NCBI GenBank assembly: GCA_963824345.1
Contig: CAWGOZ010000023.1
Span: forward strand, 558,001-622,000
Length of the DNA stretch: 64,000 nt
From: Palsa-89 sp963824345
Lineage (GTDB): Bacteria; Acidobacteriota; Terriglobia; Bryobacterales; Bryobacteraceae
Direction of reading: 5' to 3'
Shown here: positions 1 to 7,208 of the stretch, in pieces
Layout of the letters: every line of letters starts with the position of its first letter
Position numbering within the stretch: position 1 is the first letter of the stretch
The notes under the pieces: generated by a model
Seen by the model: the letters and a program-made list of their open reading frames with translations, nothing else
Told to the model about the DNA's origin: nothing
Database searches by the model: none
Program-made: the position numbers and the translations under genes

Positions 1-165
1 CGCGCGCTGGCCGTCTTCCAGCAGCTTGCCGCTGCCTACGGCCACCACCTGGGCGTGTTGCGGCTTCTCCTTCGCGCTGTCGGGGATGATGATGCCCCCG
101 CGCTTGGTTTCCTGCTCTTCCAGCCGTTTGACGAGCACGCGGTCATGGAGCGGACGAAGGTTCAT
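1..165 (-). CDS. groES: Co-chaperonin GroES (partial, 5' part of gene)
   Basis: First 55 codons of the 10-kDa co-chaperonin, which caps the GroEL folding chamber in the cytoplasm. The start ATG is at 165 and the gene runs off the left edge. The translation opens MNLRPLHDRVLVKRLEEQ and continues with the mobile-loop region KRGGIIIPDSAKEKPQ, both typical of GroES. About 40 residues are outside the window. A strong Shine-Dalgarno (acaggaga) lies just upstream. groEL would be expected further left but is not visible. I saw no CIRCE inverted repeat in the 130 bases upstream, so HrcA control is not supported here. Confidence 0.95.
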   Translation of the reverse strand, partial: MNLRPLHDRVLVKRLEEQETKRGGIIIPDSAKEKPQHAQVVAVGSGKLLEDGQRA

Positions 166-340
166 AAACTATCTCCTGTCACTCGGTTTGAGAGGGTTGG
201 GAACGGCAGACTGACACAAACTCGAAGACACTTAATGTAACACAGTCGGCGCGGCCTTGGATGCGGCCGCGAAACTGGAACTGGATGGGGCAAAACGTGT
301 CGAAGGGTGTGCGACATCAAAGTGGATTAGTTAAGTCTAA

Positions 341-387
341 TACCCCGGTACACGCGGCTTCAGCGGTACACGCGGCTTCAGCCGCGT
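341..387. repeat. REP-like palindromes, tandem pair (left boundary of RAYT relic)
   Basis: Two consecutive copies of ggtacacgcggcttcag, the second completed to a full palindrome by gccgcgt. The same sequence starting at taccccggtacacgcggct closes the related element at 38222-38414. Other palindromes of this family lie at 745-768, 859-883 and, interrupted, at 955-1093. They resemble the REP sequences mobilised by RAYT transposases. Confidence 0.75.
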
Positions 388-449
388 CCCGCCAAAATCG
401 GCCGAGAAGGCGCCGCCTCAGAAGTTTTTGTGGTTGAATCACTCATTGG

Positions 450-747
450 CTGTGGATTTCCATCGCCGGCTGGAACATTCCTTGCGCCCGAGCCTTGCGC
501 CCGGGCTCGGCGTACTTCGTGACTTGGCGGCTGGACGGGTCGCTGCCTGTCAACAGGGTGACTGACCTGTGGACTAGCGACGGACCCTGGGTGCTGATGC
601 CCAATCACGTGCACATTGCGCTTCACCCCCTGGGCGGTCAGGGTCTCGCCGCGGCGGTCAGGAGCAGCAAGGGCAGTAGCGAACACGCGGCCAATCGGCT
701 ACTGCATCGAAGCGGCGCGCGATTCTGGGCAAGAGATACGCAAAACG
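450..747 (+). pseudogene. REP-associated tyrosine transposase (RAYT) remnant
   Basis: Decayed copy of a RAYT, an IS200-like Y1/HUH transposase that domesticates REP palindromes. The best-preserved parts are the N-terminal signature GSAYFVTWRLDGSLP (from about 507), the HUH strand WVLMPNHVHI (about 588-617) and the following helix segment ANRLLHRSGARFWARDT (about 688-740). Roughly 50-60 residues that normally separate the first two blocks are missing, apparently by an in-frame deletion. The C-terminal helix with the catalytic Tyr is lost: the frame runs straight into the REP palindrome at 745. There is no good ATG start; an in-frame TTG occurs at 495. It should be inactive. It is flanked by REP palindromes on both sides, as expected for this family. 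Confidence 0.8.
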
Positions 748-954
748 CGGCTGAAAGCCGCGTGTACCACTGCATCACCCGGTAGATCGAAAGCGATCCG
801 GTAATAGCCGGACTGTGCGGCAGTGTGCAAGACGGGTCCTGGTCGAGCGCCGGGAAAAACGCGGCTGAAAAGCCGCGTGTACCACTGCATCACCCGGTAG
901 ATCGAAAGCGATCCGGCAGTGTGCAAGACGGGTCCTGGTCGAGCGCCGGGAAAA
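745..954. repeat. Tandem REP unit, two copies (114 bp and 96 bp)
   Basis: Unit 1 (745-858) and unit 2 (859-954) share a REP hairpin (acgcggctgaaagccgcgt), then tgcatcacccggtagatcga, and end with tcctggtcgagcgccggga. Apart from one base in the hairpin loop, they differ only by 19 extra bases in unit 1 (about 802-820). A third hairpin begins at 955. This is a BIME-like tandem array next to the RAYT relic. Confidence 0.85.
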
Positions 955-966
955 ACGCGGCTTGAA

Positions 967-1075
967 GAGTCTGTGTGAAAACTACCCATTGCGTCCATAT
1001 ATCGCGGATCGCTGATGTCCTGACTACCATAGCGTGTGGTCGCACGAGGGCGATTTCGAGTTTTCACACTGACTC
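967..1075. mobile_element. 109-bp MITE-like element inserted in a REP hairpin
   Basis: The element starts gagtctgtgtgaaaact and ends with agttttcacactgactc, so its ends are 17-bp terminal inverted repeats with one mismatch. It is flanked by the direct repeat TTGAA (962-966 and 1076-1080). Removing the element and one TTGAA restores an uninterrupted REP-type hairpin, acgcggcttgaagccgcgtg. It has no coding capacity, so it would depend on a transposase elsewhere. The exact target-duplication length (5 or 6 bp) is ambiguous because a C precedes TTGAA on both sides. Confidence 0.8.
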
Positions 1076-1204
1076 TTGAAGCCGCGTGTACCCGACTCGG
1101 GCTTCTCCTGTTGGCCGGCCCTTTCCGAAAACCCGAATCCCGAATGTGCTATGCTGTGAAGGACAAAAAAGATTAAGGTAAGACGAGGAGTATCGATTCG
1201 AGCA

Positions 1205-1474
1205 ATGGCTTTGGCGACCGATTCTAAACAGCAGGTAGTTGCAACGTTCCGCGTTCACAAGACCGACACCGGTTCGCCAGAAGTACAGGTAGCAATCCTG
1301 AGTCAGCGAATTCTGCAACTCCAGGATCATTTCAAGACGCACCTCAAAGACCATCATTCCCGCCGGGGATTGTTGTCGATGGTCGCGCGGCGCCGTCGCC
1401 TTTTGAAATACCTGAAAAGCCGTAACCCGGAAAGATACAAAAGCCTGATTCTAAGCCTGGGCATCCGCCGTTAG
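1205..1474 (+). CDS. rpsO: 30S ribosomal protein S15
   Basis: Primary 16S rRNA-binding protein of the small subunit platform. The 89-residue length is exactly that of the family. Diagnostic segments are DTGSPEVQVAILSQRI, HHSRRGLLSMVARRRRLL and the end YKSLILSLGIRR. The ATG at 1205 gives the canonical N-terminus; a purine-rich stretch (acgaggag, 1183-1190) is the only SD candidate and is rather distant. pnp follows after 156 bp, the usual rpsO-pnp arrangement. Confidence 0.97.
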   Translation: MALATDSKQQVVATFRVHKTDTGSPEVQVAILSQRILQLQDHFKTHLKDHHSRRGLLSMVARRRRLLKYLKSRNPERYKSLILSLGIRR

Positions 1475-1494
1475 GTGCTCGGGGTACAGGTAAA

Positions 1495-1510
1495 CCGCCC
1501 CGGTGGGCGG
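1495..1510 (+). terminator. Hairpin between rpsO and pnp
   Basis: ccgccc / gggcgg stem with a cggt loop, 20 bp after the rpsO stop. There is no U-tract, so it is more likely an RNA-processing or stabilising stem in the rpsO-pnp transcript than a strong terminator. In other bacteria this intergenic region carries an attenuator and RNase III sites. Confidence 0.4.
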
Positions 1511-1630
1511 CGTTCCCACAGTTTCATTCACTCCAAAGTCTCCTCTTAATCGAAGAAGCGCACACCGGTTACGTTGTGCGTGTTGCTAAAGGCGGGGCGG
1601 AAAGCTTCGTCTGGATTAAAAGGAATTCAA

Positions 1631-3737
1631 ATGCTACATACCGTAGAGATTGACCTGGACGGTCAAAAAATTACCCTGGAGACAGGTAAGATCGCGAAAC
1701 AGGCCAATGGCGCCGTTGTGGTCCGCTCCGGGGACAACGTTGTTTTAGTGAGTGCGTGCGCGAATGAGGAGCCCAAAGTGGGCGCCGCGTTCTTCCCGCT
1801 CACCGTCGATTATCGAGAATATACTTATGCCGCGGGCAAGTTCCCCGGAGGCTTTATCAAACGCGAGGGGCGTCCGTCGGAGAAGGAAGTCCTCACCAGC
1901 CGGCTGATTGACCGGCCCATCCGGCCGCTGTTCCCGGAAGGGTTCATGAACGAGTCGCAAGTGATCGCCATGGTGCTGTCGGCCGATCCGAATCGCGATC
2001 CGAGCACGCTTGCCATTGTCGGCGCCGGAGCGGCACTGGCGATCTCCGACATTCCCTTCCAGCACGTGCTGGGCGGCGTGCGGGTTGGGCTGGTGGGCGG
2101 CAAGCTGATCCCCAACCCCAGCTACGACCAAACGCACGATGCCAAGATCAACATCGTGGTGGCGGGCACCGAAGAGGGCATCGTCATGGTGGAAGCGGGC
2201 GCGCAGCATGCCACCGAGGAAGAAGTGCTGCAGGCCATCGAGTATGGCCACACTTGCTGCAAGAAGATTGTCGCGGGCATTCGTGAACTAGCCGCCAAGG
2301 TGGGCAAGAAGAAGTGGAAATACGAACCGCCGGCGGTCAACAAGGAGTTGTACGCCCGCATCGAGTCGCAGATTCGCAAGGAACTGACTGATGCGCTGGA
2401 CACCAAGAAGTATCCCAAGCTGGAGAGCTATCACCGCGTCCACGAAGCCAAGAAGAAGGTAGTGGAAGCGCTGCCCGCCGAACAGCAGGCCGAAGCGAAA
2501 GAACTGTTCGACCATTTGAAAGAACGCATCTTCCGCGACGAAATGTTAAAGGCCAAGCGCCGTCCCGATGGCCGTGCCTTCGATGAGATCCGCAACATCG
2601 ATTGCGAAGTTGGTGTTCTTCCCCGCACACATGGTTCGGCGCTGTTTACGCGCGGCGAGACCCAGGCCCTGGTCACCGTTACGCTCGGCACCAAGGACGA
2701 CGAACAGCGCATCGAGATGTTCGATCTCAGCCAGAACGTCTAAGCGCTTCATGCTGCATTACAATTTCCCGCCGTTCAGCGTCGGCGAAGTGGGATTCAT
2801 GCGCGGAGCCGGACGCCGCGAAATCGGGCATGGCGCGCTAGCGGAACGATCCATCGCGGCCGTGGTTCCCGACGATAAGAAGTTCCCCTATACCATGCGC
2901 GTGGTCAGCGACATTCTGGAGTCCAACGGCTCCAGCTCCATGGCCAGCGTGTGCGGCGCCACCCTCGCGTTGATGGACGCGGGCGTTCCGATTGCGGACC
3001 CCATCGCCGGCATTGCCATGGGTTTGGTGCTGGAAGGCAAGGACTACGCCATCCTGACCGACATCGCCGGCGCCGAGGATCACTACGGCGACATGGATTT
3101 CAAGGTGGCTGGATCGCACCAGGGCATCACCGGCCTCCAGATGGACATCAAGGTTCCTAACGTCACCACCAAGATCATGAAAGAGGCGCTGGCGCAAGCC
3201 AAGGGCGCCCGGCTGTCGATCCTGGACAAGATGACGGCGGTGATCGACAAGCCGCGCGGCGAGATGTCCCAATATGCTCCCCGCATTTACACGCTCACCA
3301 TTCCCACCGATAAGATCCGCGATCTGATCGGGCCGGGCGGCAAGATGATTCGCAGCATCGTCGAGGAAACCGGCGTCAAAATCGATGTCGAAGACGACGG
3401 CTCGGTGAAGATTTTCGCCGCCGACGGCGAATCGGCTAAACTGGCGATCCAGCGCGTTACCGATATCTGCGCCGTCGCCGAAGTCGGTAAGACCTATCTC
3501 GGGAAAGTGGTGCGGCTGGCGGAGTTCGGCGCCTTCGTCGAAATCTTCCCCGGCACGGACGGCTTGTTGCACATCAGCGAGATTTCCGAAAACCGGATCA
3601 AAGCGGTGCGGGACGAGCTGAAAGAAGGCGATCAGATCCTGGTGAAGGTTCTGGCGCTGGAAGGCAATAAGATCAAACTAAGCCGCAAAGCCGTGCTGCG
3701 GGAGCAGCGCGATAAGATCAAAACTCCAACTGCGTAG
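1631..3737 (+). CDS. pnp: Polyribonucleotide nucleotidyltransferase (PNPase), reading frame interrupted
   Basis: Phosphorolytic 3'-5' exoribonuclease of the RNA degradosome. Start ATG 1631 has AAAAGGA upstream. The first frame (1631-2743) encodes RNase PH domain 1, the helical linker and the beginning of RNase PH domain 2 (RPDGRAFDEIRNI...). It hits TAA at 2741 just after EQRIEMFDLSQNV. The +1 frame continues without loss as KRFMLHYNFPPFSVGE through the rest of the PH2 core, the KH domain (IRDLIGPGGKMIR) and the S1 domain (GKVVRLAEFGAFVE), ending at 3737. The combined length of about 700 residues is normal. Removing one base, probably the T at 2741, restores NVKRFMLHYN. PNPase is rarely lost, so a sequence error is plausible; as written the product is split. 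Confidence 0.93.
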
Positions 3738-3765
3738 GGCGGGCGCCTTGCCTGCCTTGCAAGCG

Positions 3766-3794
3766 CGGGATACAGACTAAGAAGCTGTATCCCG
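3766..3794. terminator. Convergent hairpin after pnp
   Basis: Perfect 10-bp inverted repeat cgggatacag / ctgtatcccg with a 9-nt loop, between the end of pnp and the end of the leftward small gene. It has no U-tract. Its position suggests bidirectional 3'-end formation. Confidence 0.5.
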
Positions 3795-3804
3795 TGTGAA
3801 TTCG

Positions 3805-4044
3805 TTACTTCGCTGCCACGGCTGCCGGCGCGGCTTTCTTGCGGGCGGCCCGGCGCTTCTCCACCGGCGGTGTGCGATCGCTCTTCTTCAACGCCGTCAA
3901 CGCGATCGCAAGCACGAATTTCTTTTCCCCGTGATCGTCGAATTTGATCACGATGTACTCTTCCGTGCAGGAAGTCACCGACCCAAGACCGTATTTGGAG
4001 TGCTCAATCTGCGCGCCTTGCGCAAAAGCTGGTTTGAATGCCAT
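3805..4044 (-). CDS. Small basic protein with a UvrD/PcrA-type tudor-like domain
   Basis: 79 residues from ATG 4044. The core GAQIEHSKYGLGSVTSC followed by YIVIKFDDHGEKKFV matches the pattern of the C-terminal tudor-like domain of PcrA/UvrD helicases (H-x-K/R-x-G-x-G-x-V ... F-x-x-x-G-E-K), which in PcrA contacts RNA polymerase. Here it stands alone, followed by a lysine/arginine/alanine-rich tail (KKSDRTPPVEKRRAARKKA). No helicase is nearby. RNA polymerase or nucleic-acid binding is inference from the fold resemblance and the basic tail. It is divergent from the GT39-like gene and convergent with pnp. Confidence 0.6.
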   Translation of the reverse strand: MAFKPAFAQGAQIEHSKYGLGSVTSCTEEYIVIKFDDHGEKKFVLAIALTALKKSDRTPPVEKRRAARKKAAPAAVAAK

Positions 4045-4168
4045 GGTGGGATTTACTGATGCCTCAGTATTATTGTAACATTGAGGCGCGATTCGTCCCA
4101 ACGGCCTCACCAAGACTCTTGAAAACAATTGGCTGCCCGCCCTCCTGCTAGGCGCCTGCATTGCGCGG

Positions 4169-5593
4169 TTGTGGCTGATGCCACTAAGTTCCAGTTTTTG
4201 GGTGGACGAGATGGCTACCGCCTTTGTAGTGCATTACGGGCCCCACCACCCGTCTTTCGCCGTCGCCCCGCAGGTGCCCGATTCCATCTACTACCGCCTG
4301 CCCCAGGCCGCCGAAGCGCTGCTTGGCTTCTCTGAAATCTCTTATCGGCTGCCTTCCGTCTTTCTAATGGCCCTTGCCTTGTTTTTCATCGCCCGTTTGG
4401 GCGCGCGGCTGATCGTTCCGGAAGCGGCCTGGTTCGCGGTCTTCGCCTGCCTTTCCATGCGCGGATTCAACGACCAGGCGGCCGATGCCCGTCCCTATGC
4501 GTTGGGCACCTGCCTGGCGGCAGCCAGCCTGCTGTTCCTGGTCCGCTGGCTGGATTCGGACCGCTGGTGGGATGCTGCCTTGTTCGTCGTCTCTGCAGCC
4601 TTGCTGTGGCGTGCGCACCTGTTGTTTTGGCCGTTCTACATCGTTCTGGCTCTGTACGCGTTACTTCGCCTGTGGCGGCACGAAACAAGCGCGGGCTGGT
4701 TTCCAACGCTTGTGATATTCGTTCTGCTTGGGTTTGCCTTGCTCCCGGTGTTCCTCGACGCGCTGCGTCTTTTTCGCCAGGCTACCGCGCATGTCATTGT
4801 CGCGCTCCCCACCCTCCGCGACTTGCGCATCTCGCTCAAATTCGGGCTGATCCTCGTTTGCGGGGTTGGCGCCTTCGCCCTGAGCCGGCTGTTGCGGTGG
4901 CCCCGCGCGCACGCCGTCTCGGTGAGTAGCTCACTGGTGGCTATTGGCGGCTGGTGGCTGGTCCAACCGCTCGCATTGTTCGCCGTGTCCCGTGTCACCG
5001 GCAGCAGCATGTTCGTTGCGCGTTACCTCTACATCGGATTGCCCGGCGCGGCTCTTGCGGCTACGCTGGCTGCCGCTTACTTTATTCCGGCTGGCCGCTG
5101 GAGGCCAGTGACACTCGCGTTCGGCGCCGGAGTGCTCCTGCTGCTGGGCCAATGGCGCGAGCTTTGGCCGATGCATCACGGCTCAGACTGGCGTCTGGCC
5201 GCGCGCACCATCGATCAATGGGCCGCCGCCCATCCCGACATCCCCGTCCTCTGCCCCAGCCCATTCATTGAAGCGCGCCCGCCCGTTTGGCAACCGGCCT
5301 ATGCACTCCCTGGATTCCTGTACTGCCACCTGCCCGTTTACCCGTTTCGAGGCAAACCCTATTTGCTTCCTTTTGACGATTCGCCGGAAGCCGAGCGCTA
5401 CGTCACCAGCCTGGCCGAGGGCGTCATCCCCGCATCCGGCCGGTTCCTTATCTACGGAGGCTCCGGCAGCGTGCGCTATTGGCGCAACTGGTTTTCGGTG
5501 CGGCCGGAGTTTTCCGACTGGCGCCGGGAGCGATTGGGTCCCTTTGGCAACGTCGTGGTCGAGTTGTTTGAGCGGCCTCGCCGTATAATATAA
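4169..5593 (+). CDS. GT39-like membrane glycosyltransferase (PMT/ArnT type)
   Basis: Polytopic inner-membrane protein of about 475 residues with roughly 9-11 hydrophobic segments. The first periplasmic loop has FWVDEMAT, matching the acidic motif of lipid-linked-sugar glycosyltransferases (GT39/PMT_2). The C-terminal third is soluble and presumably periplasmic. Substrate and acceptor are unknown. The only usual start codon is TTG 4169, but the frame is open back to 4085 and encodes a natural first membrane helix (LPALLLGACIARLWL). The true N-terminus may therefore lie upstream at a non-standard start such as ATT 4091. greA follows after 12 bp. Confidence 0.75.
   Translation: MWLMPLSSSFWVDEMATAFVVHYGPHHPSFAVAPQVPDSIYYRLPQAAEALLGFSEISYRLPSVFLMALALFFIARLGARLIVPEAAWFAVFACLSMRGFNDQAADARPYALGTCLAAASLLFLVRWLDSDRWWDAALFVVSAALLWRAHLLFWPFYIVLALYALLRLWRHETSAGWFPTLVIFVLLGFALLPVFLDALRLFRQATAHVIVALPTLRDLRISLKFGLILVCGVGAFALSRLLRWPRAHAVSVSSSLVAIGGWWLVQPLALFAVSRVTGSSMFVARYLYIGLPGAALAATLAAAYFIPAGRWRPVTLAFGAGVLLLLGQWRELWPMHHGSDWRLAARTIDQWAAAHPDIPVLCPSPFIEARPPVWQPAYALPGFLYCHLPVYPFRGKPYLLPFDDSPEAERYVTSLAEGVIPASGRFLIYGGSGSVRYWRNWFSVRPEFSDWRRERLGPFGNVVVELFERPRRII
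5584..5589 (+). promoter_or_regulatory. Consensus -10 box for greA
   Basis: TATAAT inside the last codons of the preceding gene, 16 bp before the greA ATG. The predicted transcript would have a leader of only about 10 nt without Shine-Dalgarno. The -35 is weak (ttgttt at 5564 with a short 14-bp spacer, or gagttg at 5561). Confidence 0.5.
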
Positions 5594-5605
5594 AAAGCTG
5601 TCTGA

Positions 5606-6076
5606 ATGCTCGATCTGAAGAAGAAACTCGAAGAGGAACTGGCGGCGCTGGAAAACGAACTGCGCGTCGATCTTCCGCGGGAGATCTCCAAGGCGCGCGC
5701 GCATGGCGATTTAAGCGAAAACGCCGAATATCACGCCGCAAAGGAGCGCCAGGGCATTGTCAACATGCGGCTGGGTCAGGTTCGGGCACGGCTGCGCGAG
5801 CTGTCCATGGTGGATATGGCGCGCATCCCGCGCGACCGCGTGGGCCTGGGCTCGACAGTCACGGTGCTGGATCTTACCAAGGATGAAGAGATCACCTACA
5901 GTTTGGTGACCAGCGAGGACGCCGACGTGGCCCAAGGCCGCATCTCGACTACCTCGCCGATTGGGCGCGGCCTGATCGGCAAACGCGTGGGCGATACCGT
6001 GAAGGTGCAGATTCCCGACGGTGTCCGAGAGATGGAAATTATACAATTGATTACCATACACGACGTCACTCCATGA
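5606..6076 (+). CDS. greA: Transcription elongation factor GreA
   Basis: Rescues backtracked RNA polymerase by stimulating transcript cleavage through the secondary channel. 156 residues, normal size. The coiled-coil N-domain carries the signature GDLSENAEYHAAKERQG with the acidic tip, and the FKBP-like C-domain has SPIGRGLIGKRVGD. Start ATG 5606 has no SD, but TATAAT lies just upstream. A CDP-alcohol phosphatidyltransferase follows after 37 bp on the same strand. Confidence 0.96.
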   Translation: MLDLKKKLEEELAALENELRVDLPREISKARAHGDLSENAEYHAAKERQGIVNMRLGQVRARLRELSMVDMARIPRDRVGLGSTVTVLDLTKDEEITYSLVTSEDADVAQGRISTTSPIGRGLIGKRVGDTVKVQIPDGVREMEIIQLITIHDVTP

Positions 6077-6113
6077 TCCGGTTTCGAGCTAGAATCGGTA
6101 GGGGCCGCAAGGC

Positions 6114-6746
6114 ATGACATACACCCGCGCGATCGGCGTCGCTTGCAACAAGGTAATTCGCCTGATTGTCCGCGGACTCGCCCTATCCAAAATTCACCCC
6201 AACGTTCTCACCTTTCTAGGACTGGTGATCAATATCGTGGCCGCCGTTCTGCTGGCCGCCGGGCAATTCCGCTCCGCCGGTTTCGTCATCATCGGCGCGG
6301 GGTTGTTCGACATGGTGGACGGCCGCGTGGCGCGCGAAACCAACCAGGTCACGCGTTTTGGCGGATTTTTTGATTCGGTTCTGGATCGCTATTCCGACCT
6401 CGCGCTCCTGATGGGCCTGCTGGTGTACTACGGCATCATCAACCGGCCCTTCTACGTCGTGCTGACCGCGATTGTGATGACCGGGTCGGTAATGGTGAGT
6501 TATACGCGCGCCCGCGCCGAAAATACCATTCCCAGTTGCAAGGTGGGGTTCATGGAGCGCCCGGAGCGCGTGGTGCTGCTGATCATCGGCGCGCTGTTCG
6601 ATCGCATGGCGCCGGTGCTGTGGGTGATCGCCGTGCTTTCCAATATCACCGTGATTCACCGCATGGTGTTTACCTATCAGGAAGCCAAGCGTCTGGAAGA
6701 CGCGCAGCTACGGCCGGCTCCGGTCACCCAGAGCGAGCCGCGATAA
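6114..6746 (+). CDS. CDP-alcohol phosphatidyltransferase family protein
   Basis: Integral membrane enzyme that transfers a phosphatidyl group from CDP-diacylglycerol (or a similar CDP-alcohol) to an alcohol acceptor in phospholipid synthesis. 210 residues with about six membrane segments. The family motif D-x2-D-G-x2-A-R-x8-G-x3-D-x3-D is complete: D66, D69-G70, A73-R74, G83, D87, D91. Acceptor specificity (glycerol-P, inositol-P or other) cannot be told from the motif. Its last 39 bp overlap the end of the oppositely oriented acetyltransferase gene. Confidence 0.9.
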   Translation: MTYTRAIGVACNKVIRLIVRGLALSKIHPNVLTFLGLVINIVAAVLLAAGQFRSAGFVIIGAGLFDMVDGRVARETNQVTRFGGFFDSVLDRYSDLALLMGLLVYYGIINRPFYVVLTAIVMTGSVMVSYTRARAENTIPSCKVGFMERPERVVLLIIGALFDRMAPVLWVIAVLSNITVIHRMVFTYQEAKRLEDAQLRPAPVTQSEPR

Positions 6747-7208
6747 CGCGTCACCCGTCAAACGGTACGCGGTCCATTCATCCAATGGAACTGCGCCCAG
6801 GCTGCGATAAAACTCGATGGATGGAGTGTTCCAATCCAGCACGGTCCATTCCACGGATCCATCGCCGCGCTCCACGGCAATCTTGGCTAAACGAATCAGC
6901 AGCGCTTTTCCGATCCCTTTGCCGCGATGTTCCGGGTCCACGAAGAGATCTTCCAGATAGATGCCGGCCCGGCCCACAAACGTCGAAAAATTGCGGAAGT
7001 ACAGCGCGAATCCAACCGGCGCGTCGTCCCAATAAGCCAGCAGCACCTCAGCCACCGGATTCGGACCGAACACGTTTTTGTGGATGTCGCCTTCGGTAGC
7101 CACCACCTGGTGCGACAGCTTCTCGTATTCGGCCAGTTTCCGGATAAAGCTCAGGATGAGCGGAACGTCGCTCTCGGTAGCGGGGGCGATTCGAAGCGGC
7201 GTGCTCAT
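6708..7208 (-). CDS. GNAT acetyltransferase, SSAT (diamine/thialysine) type
   Basis: 166 residues from ATG 7208. The sequence follows spermidine/spermine N1-acetyltransferases closely: KLAEYEKLSHQV near the N-terminus, then IYLEDLFVDPEHRGKGIG (acetyl-CoA binding R/Q-x-x-G-x-G/A) and VLDWNTPSIEFYRSLGA. The likely reaction is acetyl transfer from acetyl-CoA to a small polyamine or thialysine-like amine. Its ATG overlaps the stop of the upstream deacetylase-like gene (ATGA), indicating translational coupling. The two neighbours could have opposing activities; that they share a substrate is inference. Confidence 0.85.
   Translation of the reverse strand: MSTPLRIAPATESDVPLILSFIRKLAEYEKLSHQVVATEGDIHKNVFGPNPVAEVLLAYWDDAPVGFALYFRNFSTFVGRAGIYLEDLFVDPEHRGKGIGKALLIRLAKIAVERGDGSVEWTVLDWNTPSIEFYRSLGAVPLDEWTAYRLTGDALSRLALGDRSRP

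Noticed and set aside
166..330. CIRCE operator upstream of groES
   Set aside because: No TTAGCACTC-N9-GAGTGCTAA-like inverted repeat was found.
699..1067. 122-codon minus-strand frame with an internal protein repeat (SRVFPGARPGPVLHTA)
   Set aside because: It simply reads through the tandem REP units and part of the MITE; the protein repeat reflects the DNA repeat.
2725..2760. Programmed +1 frameshifting in pnp
   Set aside because: No slippery sequence such as a CUU-UGA context and no internal Shine-Dalgarno before the stop; PNPase is not known to use recoding.
2838..3572. 244-codon minus-strand frame opposite pnp
   Set aside because: Shadow of the GC-rich pnp coding strand; no family resemblance, whereas pnp is unmistakable.
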